Source of the DNA: Neocallimastix lanati (nom. inval.)
Lineage: Eukaryota > Neocallimastigomycota > Neocallimastigomycetes > Neocallimastigales > Neocallimastigaceae
DNA length: 52,500 nt
NCBI GenBank assembly: GCA_016946835.1
Contig: JACVTC010000091.1
Location: 110,001 to 162,500 of the forward strand
Direction of reading: 5' to 3'
Shown here: piece by piece, positions 35,046 to 45,432 of the stretch
How the letters are laid out: the number at the start of each line of letters is the position of its first letter
Position numbering within the stretch: the first letter of the stretch is position 1
Position numbers and translations under genes: made by a program
Notes under the pieces: model-generated
The model's database searches: none
What the model saw: the letters and a program-made list of their open reading frames with translations, nothing else
What the model was told of the DNA's origin: nothing

Positions 35046-38000
35046 ATGTCTTCTTCATCAAACGATTTTCATTTTAATGGCGATTCAGCTAAGCTCAAGG
35101 GATTTTTAGCTTATGTTGGGTTAGCCATTGCACTTCGTCCTGAATATTTCACCAATGATCCGTTAAAAGTAGCTTATACCATCACTTTGTTAAGAGATGA
35201 AGCTATGGATTGGGCTGCAGACTTGATGAATGAAAATAACCCAGTCCTTGACGATTTTAACGCTTTCATTGAACTTATGAAGGATAGATTCAGTGACGTA
35301 GATGCAGTTTTTAATTGTAATCAAGCTCTTATGCATATTAAGCAAAAAGCATATGGTAAAGTCACTGATTACAATAATGAATTCCGTAGGCTTTCGGAAA
35401 AAACGGACTGGAATGAATTTGCCTTAATGGATGTTTATATTGAAGGATTGCTACCAAGACTTCAAGAAAGAGTAATTAGTTTGTTCCCTCCTCCTGCCAA
35501 ATTAAGTGAACTAATGCGAATTACCAATCGTATAGATCATCAAATGACTCGATTCGCAACGATCAACAATTACAATTCTAGAAATAACAGTAATAATAAT
35601 AATAATTCTCGTAATAATAGGAAGTATTATAGATTTAACTCTAGTAATAATAGAAACGCCAATTCTAATTCTTTTTTCAAATCAAATAATGATTCAAATT
35701 ACTCTCATTTATCCCCTGAAGAAAGAGCAAGAAGAATTAAAGAAGGGCTTTGTCTATATTGTGGACAATCAGGCCATAAGTTAATAAATTGTCCAAAGCG
35801 AGCAAATAAACCTGGCTCCTCCCATATGGCTAGATCTAATTCTTCTAAGAAATTTAATAAAGATTGTATTATTAAGTGTTCCTTTAACTACAAAAATAAA
35901 TGGATTAAAGCTAAGGCTCTTATAGATTCCGGCTCCGACTTGAATCTTATGGATAGTAATTTTGCTAAAATTAATAATTTTAAGCTTGTACATGATAATT
36001 TAGAAGCTGATAACATTACTGGTATTGGTGGTGGCAAAGACGTTGTTGGTAAAACTATACCAATATTATTTAAAGTTAGTAACCTTCAGGTCTTAACAGA
36101 ATTTTTTGTTATTGATTTGAACGACAAATTTGAGTGCTTAATTGGTTCTAGATTTCTTAAAGAAAATAAATCATCAATTGATTTCAACAATAATATTTTA
36201 AGCTTTTGCAATAGTAATAACAATGCGTCAGATTCTTCCTTTGTTGAATCAATACCTTCAACCTCGGTTAACTCTACTTCACTTTCTCTTACTTCTAATA
36301 CTTCCGACTCTATCTCTTCGAAACCAGCCTATTCCAGTTCATGCACCCCTAATAATTCTTTGTTTGATAATTCTTCTATATCTCCTTCAGTGTTGAAGAA
36401 TTCAATTGCCTCTTCCCCAAACATGGATACTCCAAATAAAACACTTCCCGCCATTTATCTAGAATTCTCTGATGTATTTAGTGAAGAAGAAGCTAAAATC
36501 TTACCTCCTCATTCTAGTTTTGATTGTGCTATTGACCTTAAACCTAATACTAAGTTATATTATAGTGCAATTTATCCCCTTACAATTCCCGAAGAAATAG
36601 CTTTAGAAAAAATTATTAAAGACTATTTAAAATACGGTTTTATTGTTAGGTCAAAATCAGAAGCTGGTCATCCAATTTTATTTGCTCCAAAAGATAATGG
36701 TGAGTTACGTATGTGTATTGATCTTAGGAAACTTAATGAAATCACCATTAGAGATAGTTATCCTATGCCTTTAACAACTGTTATTTTTAATAAAGCTCCT
36801 GGTCATAAGTATTACTCAAAGCTTGATTTAAAATCTGCTTACTTCCAAATTCGTATCAGGTCTGGAGATGAATACAAAACAGCTTTTGTATGTAGCTTAG
36901 GACACTTTGAATTTAGAGTTATGCCTTTCGGTTTCAAGAATGCACCTGCCTGTTTTCAAAGAATGATTGATACTGCATTAAGTGACTATTTAGGTAAATT
37001 TTGTTATGCCTATATTGATGATATTATCATTTTTTCTGATGATCTTTCTGAACATCATTTACACGTTAAAAAAGTACTATTACAACTTAGGAAATTTCAT
37101 TTACATGTTAACCTTGAAAAATGTGAGTTTGATAAGTTCGAAGTTAAATTTTTAGGATATTATGTATCTTCAGATGGTCTTAAGATGGATATTAAGAAAG
37201 TCTCAGCTATTTTAGATTGGCCTGCTCCAACTACAGTTAAAGAAGTTCAATCGTTTCTTGGCCTAGCCAATTTCTACAGACGCTTTATAAAAAATTTTGC
37301 TAAAATTGCTTATCCTCTTAATAAACTTACAAGAAAAAATGTTCCTTTTGTTTGGTCAAAAGATGCTAATGACTCCTTTGAACTTCTTAAACGTTCTTTT
37401 ACTTCTGCTCCCATCCTTATTCCTGCTGATCCTAATTCTCAATTTTTTGTTGAAACGGATGCAAGTAATTTTGCGCTTGGATGTATTTTATCCCAAGTTA
37501 GCTCTAAAGATAATAAGCTTCATCCAATTGCTTTCTATTCTAGAGCTTTTACCTCTGCTGAATGCAATTATCCAATTTATGATAAAGAGTTACTTGCTAT
37601 TAAGACTGCTTTTGAAACTTGGAGGTACTATTTAGAAGGTGCTAAGAATACTATTAAAGTTCTTACTGATCATAGAAATCTACTCTACTTTAAGAAACCA
37701 GAACAGCTTTCACAACGTTTAATTAGATGGTCAATGTTCTTTACTCGATTTGACTTTCAAATTGAGTATCGTCCAGGTTCTCGCGGTGGTAAGCCAGATG
37801 CTTTATCTCGCCGTCCTGATTATGATAATCATGAACCTGCTAAACCTTACCAAGTACTTAAACCGGAAAATTTTTGTTTTACTTCAAGGATCTCTATTGA
37901 ATCAAATCTACAAGATGAAATTAAAAAGTGTTACTCCAAGGATCCTTTCTTTAATAATGTTAAGATATATTTTGAAAAGCCTTCTGCTAATGAGAAACCC

Positions 38001-39374
38001 ATTGCTTCGGTTGATCTCCTTTCGTTCTCCAATGGTATTCTTTTATATGACAATCTTATTTATATTCCTGAATGCCTTAGATTTAAAATTCTTTGTTCTT
38101 GTCATGATTCTCCTACTGCTGGCCACTTTGGCATAAATATAACCTCTGACTTAGTTTCTAGAAATTATTGGTGGCCTGGTATGCATAAGGATATTAAAAA
38201 ATATATTCGTACTTGTAATGTGTGCTGCGCTTCAAAAGCTCCTCGTCATAAACCTTACGGTTTACTTAAATCTTTACCCATTGGCAATAATCCTTGGGAA
38301 TCAATTTCAATGGATTTTATAACAGATCTTCCCTCTTCCAATGGTATGTCTTGTATTCTTGTCGTAGTTGATCGCTTTACGAAGATGGCTCATTTTGTTC
38401 CCTTTAAATCAGTTCCCTCTGCTGAGGATTGTGCTGAACAATTTCTTAATTCTATTTTCAAACTTCATGGTCTGCCAAAGGATATTGTGTCGGATAGAGG
38501 TACTCAGTTTACTTCTAAATTTTGGAATAGATTATTTAATTTACTTCATGTTGATCTTTGTTTATCATCTGCTCATCATCAGCAAACTAATGGTCAAACG
38601 GAGAGGGTAAACGCAATACTTGAACAATACTTAAGATGTTATGTTAATTATCAACAAAATAATTGGATAGAATATTTATCTCTTGCAGAATTTGCTTACA
38701 ATAACACAATACAAGAATCTGCAAATGCTACTCCTTTCTTTCTTAATTATGGGTTCAATCCTAAATTTGATCCTTCTACTCCAGATGTTTCTATTGTCCC
38801 TCGTGCTGAAATTATTGCTAAAGACTTAAAAGAATTAAGAAATGTACTTAAAGAAAATCTTCAAAGTGCAGTTAATTTTCAAAAAAAATATTATGATGAT
38901 AAACATATGTCTCCGCCTGAGTTTAAAGTTGGCTCAAAAGTTTGGCTGTTAAGAAATGATTTAATAAATAATAAAAAAGGTAAACTTGCTCCTAAGAAAT
39001 CTGGTCCATTTACTATTTTAAAGAAAATTTCAGATGTAAGTTATAAATTAAAGTTACCAAACTCTTTTAGGGTCTTTCCAGTTTTCCACGTTTCACTTCT
39101 TGAGCCAGCCTATGAAAATGAATTTACAGAAAGAAATATCCCAACTCCAAAACCTATTATACTTAATGGAGAAAAAGAATATGAAGTTGAATCTATTCTT
39201 GATTCAAAGAAATTTCATAACAAAATTAAATATTTAATTCATTGGAAAGGTTATGATGATTCTGAAAACTCATGGGAACCTTTTGAGAATCTTCATTGCA
39301 ATAAACTTCTTGCCGAATTCCACAAGAAGTTTCCAAATAAACCAAAACCTAAGACGTCTGGAATCCGTCTCTAA
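35046..39374 (+). CDS. Ty3/gypsy gag-pol polyprotein with chromodomain, intact
   Basis: A single frame of 1442 residues makes all element proteins. In order they are: capsid (about 1-190), an Asn-rich linker, a CCHC zinc knuckle (C236, C239, H244, C249), an aspartic protease with DSGSD (D294) and GIGGGKD flap, and a reverse transcriptase with YIDD (656-659). RNase H shows ETDAS and TDHRN (about 800-880). Integrase has a HHCC domain (about 1019-1059) and catalytic D1090, D1150 and E1186 (35 residues between the last two). A C-terminal chromodomain runs from EYEVESIL to WEPFENL (about 1378-1416). There is no gag/pol frameshift or stop, as in fungal Tf1-type chromoviruses. All catalytic residues are present. 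The chromodomain is expected to guide integration to modified chromatin in the family at large. Confidence 0.97.
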   Translation: MSSSSNDFHFNGDSAKLKGFLAYVGLAIALRPEYFTNDPLKVAYTITLLRDEAMDWAADLMNENNPVLDDFNAFIELMKDRFSDVDAVFNCNQALMHIKQKAYGKVTDYNNEFRRLSEKTDWNEFALMDVYIEGLLPRLQERVISLFPPPAKLSELMRITNRIDHQMTRFATINNYNSRNNSNNNNNSRNNRKYYRFNSSNNRNANSNSFFKSNNDSNYSHLSPEERARRIKEGLCLYCGQSGHKLINCPKRANKPGSSHMARSNSSKKFNKDCIIKCSFNYKNKWIKAKALIDSGSDLNLMDSNFAKINNFKLVHDNLEADNITGIGGGKDVVGKTIPILFKVSNLQVLTEFFVIDLNDKFECLIGSRFLKENKSSIDFNNNILSFCNSNNNASDSSFVESIPSTSVNSTSLSLTSNTSDSISSKPAYSSSCTPNNSLFDNSSISPSVLKNSIASSPNMDTPNKTLPAIYLEFSDVFSEEEAKILPPHSSFDCAIDLKPNTKLYYSAIYPLTIPEEIALEKIIKDYLKYGFIVRSKSEAGHPILFAPKDNGELRMCIDLRKLNEITIRDSYPMPLTTVIFNKAPGHKYYSKLDLKSAYFQIRIRSGDEYKTAFVCSLGHFEFRVMPFGFKNAPACFQRMIDTALSDYLGKFCYAYIDDIIIFSDDLSEHHLHVKKVLLQLRKFHLHVNLEKCEFDKFEVKFLGYYVSSDGLKMDIKKVSAILDWPAPTTVKEVQSFLGLANFYRRFIKNFAKIAYPLNKLTRKNVPFVWSKDANDSFELLKRSFTSAPILIPADPNSQFFVETDASNFALGCILSQVSSKDNKLHPIAFYSRAFTSAECNYPIYDKELLAIKTAFETWRYYLEGAKNTIKVLTDHRNLLYFKKPEQLSQRLIRWSMFFTRFDFQIEYRPGSRGGKPDALSRRPDYDNHEPAKPYQVLKPENFCFTSRISIESNLQDEIKKCYSKDPFFNNVKIYFEKPSANEKPIASVDLLSFSNGILLYDNLIYIPECLRFKILCSCHDSPTAGHFGINITSDLVSRNYWWPGMHKDIKKYIRTCNVCCASKAPRHKPYGLLKSLPIGNNPWESISMDFITDLPSSNGMSCILVVVDRFTKMAHFVPFKSVPSAEDCAEQFLNSIFKLHGLPKDIVSDRGTQFTSKFWNRLFNLLHVDLCLSSAHHQQTNGQTERVNAILEQYLRCYVNYQQNNWIEYLSLAEFAYNNTIQESANATPFFLNYGFNPKFDPSTPDVSIVPRAEIIAKDLKELRNVLKENLQSAVNFQKKYYDDKHMSPPEFKVGSKVWLLRNDLINNKKGKLAPKKSGPFTILKKISDVSYKLKLPNSFRVFPVFHVSLLEPAYENEFTERNIPTPKPIILNGEKEYEVESILDSKKFHNKIKYLIHWKGYDDSENSWEPFENLHCNKLLAEFHKKFPNKPKPKTSGIRL

Positions 39375-39383
39375 GGGAGAGAG
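39373..39383 (+). promoter_or_regulatory. gypsy polypurine tract
   Basis: AAGGGAGAGAG ends one base before the 3' LTR and overlaps the gag-pol stop. It should prime plus-strand DNA synthesis. Confidence 0.85.
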
Positions 39384-39384
39384 T

Positions 39385-40026
39385 TATAACAGAATCAATA
39401 ATTACAATTATTTTATTATTTTAATATTTAGTATTATTTTTCAATAAAGTTTTAAAACAAATAATTAAATTTAAAAAATATTATTTCTGGTATAGTTGTT
39501 AGTAACTAATACCATGAATCAAACTACTTAGGGTTCGATTCACATTTATTATTATTTTATAGTTTTATTCTAAAAAATATCTAGAAGATTCTTTATAGTT
39601 CAAGAAATTACTAGAATTTCTTGATAATTCTTGTGTTTAATTAATTAAAATTTATTCTATTAAATTCTTAATTCTATTGTTTTCTATTTTTTCTAAATTT
39701 TTCGATTTTTAAGAACTTTTTAGAAACTTTTATTTTTATTTTTTAATAACTTTAACTTTTGAAAAAAAATATAAATATGAGTAAAATTCTTATTAACAAA
39801 TATTCTTTTCTTTGTGTTTTTTATTTTAATTTTGTTTAGTTAATAAAACTTAATTTTTTAATAAAACTTTTTTTAATATTAATACTATATCAACCCTTGC
39901 GGCTTATAGTATTATAATAAATATAATTAATAAAATAATTATAATAAAAGAAAAAAAATAAATAAAAAATAAAATAATTTTTGTTTTTTTTGAGTGTTAT
40001 TATATTTATTATAATATTTTGTTATA
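39385..40026 (+). repeat. gypsy 3' LTR
   Basis: 642 bp, same length as the 5' LTR and with no difference seen by eye. Carries the same tRNA-like boxes (B box at 39532-39541). Confidence 0.95.
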
Positions 40027-40031
40027 ATTTC
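40027..40031. other. target-site duplication of the gypsy element (right)
   Basis: ATTTC, second copy of the 33196-33200 duplication. Copia coding resumes directly after it. Confidence 0.9.
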
Positions 40032-43000
40032 TCTATCATCGGGATGAAGAAGAAAAATATAGCCTCTTATTAGCCAGAATATATAATCTCAAGGCTAAGA
40101 ACGTTCAAAACGTAATGGACGTTCTAAATGAAATTGTTGAAATTTTTAATGTGTTAGACGACACAAATCTACGTATTAATAATCTTGAAAAATTAATTAT
40201 TATGCAAGAAGCCCTTCCAAGAGATCTTGCTAAAGAATTCAAGCCTAGAGCTAATATTGACCCGACTGCATTTTATAATGAAATTAAGGACACTGTTACT
40301 TTTTACAACTACAAATCGAAAAGAAACATCAATAAACCTAAAAATAATCCGACAGTTAACGAAGTCAGGATCGACCCAATGGACCTTGATAATATCAATG
40401 ATTACAAAAGGAAGTTTTGTTATATCTGCGATATAACCGGACACACCACCAAGGAATGCCGTTACAATCTGAAGACCAAGGGAAATCACTCCAAGAAGAA
40501 GAAGAATTACAAGAAAAATCTTAGCAATATTGAAAAATCCAAGAACCTATCTTATGAAGACATTAATAACAAGTTCAAAGACGACATGGATAGTCTCGAA
40601 CCAGCCACCATGGACAGTCATTTTATGGATCACGAACATAATTTTAAGTTTGCACGTGACCTTCTAGAAACTTCTGAGTTTAACATTGGAAACGTTTCTC
40701 CAGGACAAAACTTAAATGTTTTGTGTCAAAATTGTGACCAATATTCACGTGATCCAATTACACAAAATGGTATTGATCATGTGACAAACACCAAGTCATC
40801 TCTATGGACCCTTGACACCGGTGCTTGTGAACACATCACAAGGGATAAGTCTTTACTTTCTAATTTCGTTCCAAACAAGATGGTTCTACGATGTGCCAAC
40901 AACACCACCTGTACCTTTGAGGGTTATGGTACTTTTCATGGTATCATTAACAATTTTCCGGTTACCTTAAATAGAGTTCTTTATTCCAAGAATGTAAATA
41001 AGAACCTTATTAGTGGAATTAAATTAGCCTCCGAAGGTATTCTCTTTAGTACTGGAACTATAGATAATAAAACCTTCGTTAAATTATCATCCTCTAAGGA
41101 TAACTCAACCTTAGGTTATTTTTATAACCAAGATAATATTATTAGAATCCCAATTTTACAGGGATCTAATATTTTATCAAACCTTGAGGACAATAATAAT
41201 AGTGATCTGCAGTTATGGCATAACAGATTAGGCCATTTCTACAATAAAGATATTTTCACATATCTTTCAGATCACAACACTCTTGTAAATAACTGCCCTG
41301 AGTGCAGTATTTGCAAATTAAAGAGAAGCCCCCATAATAAAATTCCTCCCCGAGCTTCTGATAATCTTGAGGTCATTCATTCAGATATAGTTGGACCTCT
41401 TGAAACCTCAGTTACAGGAAAGAAATATTTCATTTCTTTCATTGATGAACATTGTAGAAAATCTTGGACCTTCCTTCTTAAGGAAAAGTCTGAGGCTACA
41501 AATGTTATCATTTATTTTTTTAAGTACCTTTTTAATCACTTTAATAATTATAGCGTTAAATATTTTAAATCCGACAACGCTAAAGAATATAAAAATAAAA
41601 AGGTACAAAAGTTTTGCAAACAAAATGGTATTATTAAATCTTTCTCTCCTCCATATAATCCTCAAAATAATGGAATTGCAGAAAGATTTAATCAAACAAT
41701 TATTAATTGTATAAAAACCATTTTGTTCAAAGCTAATTTAAATATTAAATTTTGGGATTTTGCTCTCGTTTATGCTACTATTTTATACAATATTACTCCT
41801 CATAGTAGCATCCAAAATAATATCCCAAATGAGCTCTTTTATTGTAAAAGAGTTAATCTATCTAAAATTAAGGTCTTTGGTTGTATTGCTTATCATAACA
41901 ACCTTCAAGATAAGGCCTCCAAACTAAATGAAAACTCCGACAAAGGTATCTTCCTGGGCATCAATACTTTCTCAAACTCTTACATTATTATTAACTGCCG
42001 CTCCCATAAAGTTGTTTCAACAAGAGAGGAAACTTTCTTTGAAGATAAATTTACGGATCTACCTGAGTTCTCCAGAGACTCTGATCATACACTCTTTGTG
42101 AATCTTCCCTTCGACTTGAACTCCCCTTCGGAACATAATTCTATGTTTGGTGATGCATTTCCTGTTTACGAGTCACGTGATGAAGTAAATATTAATTCCA
42201 CGAAAGTTTCTCAAAATGACGTGGAAAAGGGGTTACACAACATTTCCATACCCTTTGATATTCAGTCACGTGTCGTGTATAATTTGGATTGGACACGTGC
42301 TCAAAGCTCATTTCATGACAGTGATATGGTCTTATCAATCACCACCTCTCCACCACTCACCTTCCGAATGGCCATGAATTCAGCTGATAAAGATAAATGG
42401 ATCCAAGCCATCTATGATGAGCTGGATAACCTTTACAGCAATAATATCATGACGTTCGTCCAAAAGGTACCGGAGGGTAGCACTGTTATAACCACTAAAT
42501 GGGTATTCAACATAAAGCTTAACGACCAAAACCTTATTGAAAAATATAAGGCTAGATTGGTCGCAAGAGGCTTCAATCAAAAGGAAGGAATAGATTATGA
42601 ATTAACCTATTCCCCCACCTTAAATAGCGATAGCATAAAATTGATTATCGCTTTGGCCGCCAAATTAAAGTGGAATATCCATCAATTGGATATTAAAGCG
42701 GCCTATTTAAATGCAAACCTGGATAAAGTAATATACACAACTATACCTCCAGGTGACGCTAATTATAAGAAAGGTTTTTGGCGCTTGAATAAAGCACTTT
42801 ATGGTCTCAAACAGTCTGGAAGACAATGGTATGAGACTATATTTTCTTTCTTAACCCAAAATGGTTTTGATAAATTAAAATCAGAACCATGCATCTTTAA
42901 AAAATATTCAAAGGCCAATTTATTATGCATAATTGGCTTATATGTGGACGATATGTTGATTACTGGAACTATTCAAGAGATCAACGATATTGTCAATAAA

Positions 43001-43867
43001 ATAAAATTAAAATTTAAAATTTCTAAATCAGGAAATATAAATTATATTTTAGGAATTAAAATTGAATTTTATAATAATTCATATTATATTTCTCAAAAAA
43101 ATTTTATCGAAAATTTATTAAACAATTATAATATAAAAAATATTAAAAAATGTAAAACACCATGTACTGGAGTTAATAACAAATTAAATAATGATCCAAA
43201 TTTCGACATAACAGTATACAAAAGTGCTATTGGATCATTAATATACTTGGCAAAATCAACAAGGCCAGATATCTCATTCGCAGTGCATTATGCATCAAGA
43301 AACTGCGAAAATCCAAAATTATCTGATTGGAAAAAAGTTTTAAATATTTTTAAATATTTAAATTCAACAAAAAATTTTAAAATTAAATATGATGGGTTAG
43401 GTGATATCAATGCATATTGTGATGCAGATTTTGCTGGTGACACCAAGGATAGAAAATCTACTTCTGACTGTTTAATCCTCATGGGAAAATCTGCTATTTC
43501 GTGGCATAGTAAGAAACAATCCGTTGTGGCAACGTCCACCGCTGAGGCTGAGTACATTAGCACGTCCGAATGTACTAAGAAAGTCTTGTGGATTAGAAAT
43601 ATCTTAGAAGAATTATTCAACTACAATCATTCCGTAACCATATTTACAGACAACATGGCCAGCAAGAAGAGTATCGAGAATGGTGAAGTGAATACCAAAT
43701 TAAAACATATAGCTATCAAATATCACTTCAATAGAGATAATATAATAAATAGGAAGATCAAGTTAATGTACAAAAACACTGAAGAAATGCTTGCTGATGT
43801 TTTAACCAAAAATGTAAATGGCCCCAAAATGAAGAAGTTTACAGACAAAATATTTTCGGAAAATTAA
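40032..43867 (+). pseudogene. copia gag-pol, 3' part (nucleocapsid, protease, integrase, RT, RNase H)
   Basis: This is the rest of the copia polyprotein, separated from its N terminus by the gypsy insertion. Numbered from the in-frame ATG at 40115 (1250 residues), it has a CCHC knuckle starting C102 (CYICDITGHTTKEC) and a protease LDTGA with D234. A pre-integrase zinc region begins at H369, and integrase has D424, D487 and E523. RVT_2 reverse transcriptase has YVDD at 943-946. Copia RNase H has CDADFAG (C1102) and STAEAEY (about 1144). No stop or frameshift breaks the pol part. The 27 codons before ATG 40115 are also open and belong to gag. Translation from the internal ATG would lack the capsid, so an autonomous cycle is unlikely, although the enzymes themselves look intact. 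Confidence 0.93.
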
Positions 43868-43917
43868 CGATGGATACTTATTAACCAAACTTAATTTTAT
43901 TTTGTAAAATTTAGTTT

Positions 43918-43927
43918 GAGGGGGGAA
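43918..43927 (+). promoter_or_regulatory. copia polypurine tract
   Basis: GAGGGGGGAA abuts the TG of the 3' LTR. It is the only G6 run in this AT-rich stretch. Confidence 0.9.
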
Positions 43928-44182
43928 TGCTATTATATCTAATCTAGAAACAAAATTTAATAAATGAATAATTTAAAAAATATAAATAATAATATAAAAC
44001 AATGATTTAAATCAAATGTATAAATTAATGTATAAATTAATTTTAGTCTAGAACAAGCCACATAATTAGTATAAATACATGTAAATTTTCTCTTTAAATC
44101 TTCGTAATTACCTTTATATATTTTCATATATAAATAAATAAATAAAATATATTTTAAATAAAATAACTTTAATTAAATAATA
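43928..44182 (+). repeat. copia 3' LTR
   Basis: 255 bp, no difference from the 5' LTR seen by eye. Followed by the ATTAT target duplication at 44183-44187. Confidence 0.9.
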
Positions 44183-44345
44183 ATTATATATTTTATATTT
44201 TATATTTTATATATTTTATATATTTTATATTTTATATTTTATATATTTTATATTTTATATTTTATATATTTTATATTTTATATTTTATATATTTTATATT
44301 TCCATATTTCTATATTTCTATATTTTATATATTTCTATATTTTGT
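44183..44345. repeat. TATATTT/TATTTTA simple-sequence tract
   Basis: Irregular repeats of TATATTTTATATTTTA type directly beside the copia insertion. A shorter tract of the same kind lies left of the element (about 32400-32500), so copia probably inserted inside this satellite-like DNA. Confidence 0.75.
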
Positions 44346-44393
44346 TTTATGAATACTATAATTGATATTTCAAAATTCACTTATTTAATTCAT

Positions 44394-44535
<142 letters not shown>

Positions 44536-45432
44536 TAAAAAAAAGTTGAACAAAATTTTAATAATTACAAATATTGCATGAATGGTAAAATAGTTAACTA
44601 TATATGATTAAATTATTGTTTAATTAATAATTAATTATTTTAATTAGTATTATTTATTTTTATTATAATAACTATATTTAATATTATAAAAATTAAAAAT
44701 TATTAATTTTATATATAATTTATATATTAAAATTGTTTATAATTTTCATTTATTTAATATATATAAACTAAATTTTATAAAATAGTATTTTATATACAAT
44801 AATTTATATTATATTTATATATTAAAAAGAAAATTCATATTTTAATATTTTTTCTTTTTTTTTTTTTTATATTATTTATTCTTTATATTTATCTTATTAA
44901 TACATTCTTTCTTTTTTTAATAATCTTTATAGAGTATTTTCTTTTTTTTCGATAAATCATTATAGTTTTATATCATATACATCACATATAGATTTATTAA
45001 GTAATACCATTCATTTTATTCATATTTATATAAATAATATTTTTTTTTTTTAAATTTTCTCTTTGAAAAAAAAAAAAATAATAATAAAAAAACATAAAAA
45101 TTCAATAAGGACTATCGTTTATATTTTCATTTACTTTACTTTTAAAAATTTTAAAGTAAACATCTTAAAATAATATAATCATTTAATTACTTTCAAAAGT
45201 AGCCATTAGAAAAATCATTCAAATTATCAAATGAAAAAAAAAATAAATAAATAAATTCAAATTTTATTCATATAATTATTGATAAAAATTTTTGTATATA
45301 TATATCTTTTATTTCTATATAATTAATATATATTGATTTTATTATATATATATAAACATTATTACCATAATAATGAAAAAAAAAAAAAAAAAAAAAAATT
45401 ATATATATATATATACAATATTAGATATTAGG
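44536..45432. other. AT-rich 5' flank of the Sho1-like gene
   Basis: Homopolymer and TA-repeat DNA. An A run (about 45375-45398) and a short TA repeat lie just upstream of the start codon. No promoter element can be singled out. Confidence 0.6.

Larger units (their letters stand above)
33201..40026 (+). mobile_element. complete Ty3/gypsy chromovirus-like LTR retrotransposon
   Basis: The 6826-bp element has two 642-bp LTRs that look identical, a 1.2-kb leader, one intact 1442-codon gag-pol frame ending in a chromodomain, and a polypurine tract before the 3' LTR. It lies in the same orientation as the copia element it interrupts. LTR ends form the short inverted repeat TATAAC/GTTATA instead of TG/CA. 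There is no TGG-type primer site right after the 5' LTR. Intact coding, matching LTRs and a clean target duplication make it potentially active and the youngest insertion in the window. Confidence 0.97.
32516..44182 (+). mobile_element. Ty1/copia LTR retrotransposon, interrupted by a gypsy element
   Basis: Two direct repeats of 255 bp starting TGCTATTATA flank a gag-pol with the copia order (protease, integrase, reverse transcriptase, RNase H). The 3' LTR is preceded by a polypurine tract. ATTAT is duplicated at both ends. The LTRs look identical base for base by eye, so the insertion is young. A complete 6826-bp gypsy element sits inside gag at 33201. Without the gypsy insert and one copy of its duplication the element would be 4836 bp, a normal copia size. 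Just after the 5' LTR (32771-32795) the sequence does not begin TGG, so the primer site is not the usual tRNA 3' end; a hairpin TCTCA/TGAGA lies there. Confidence 0.95.
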
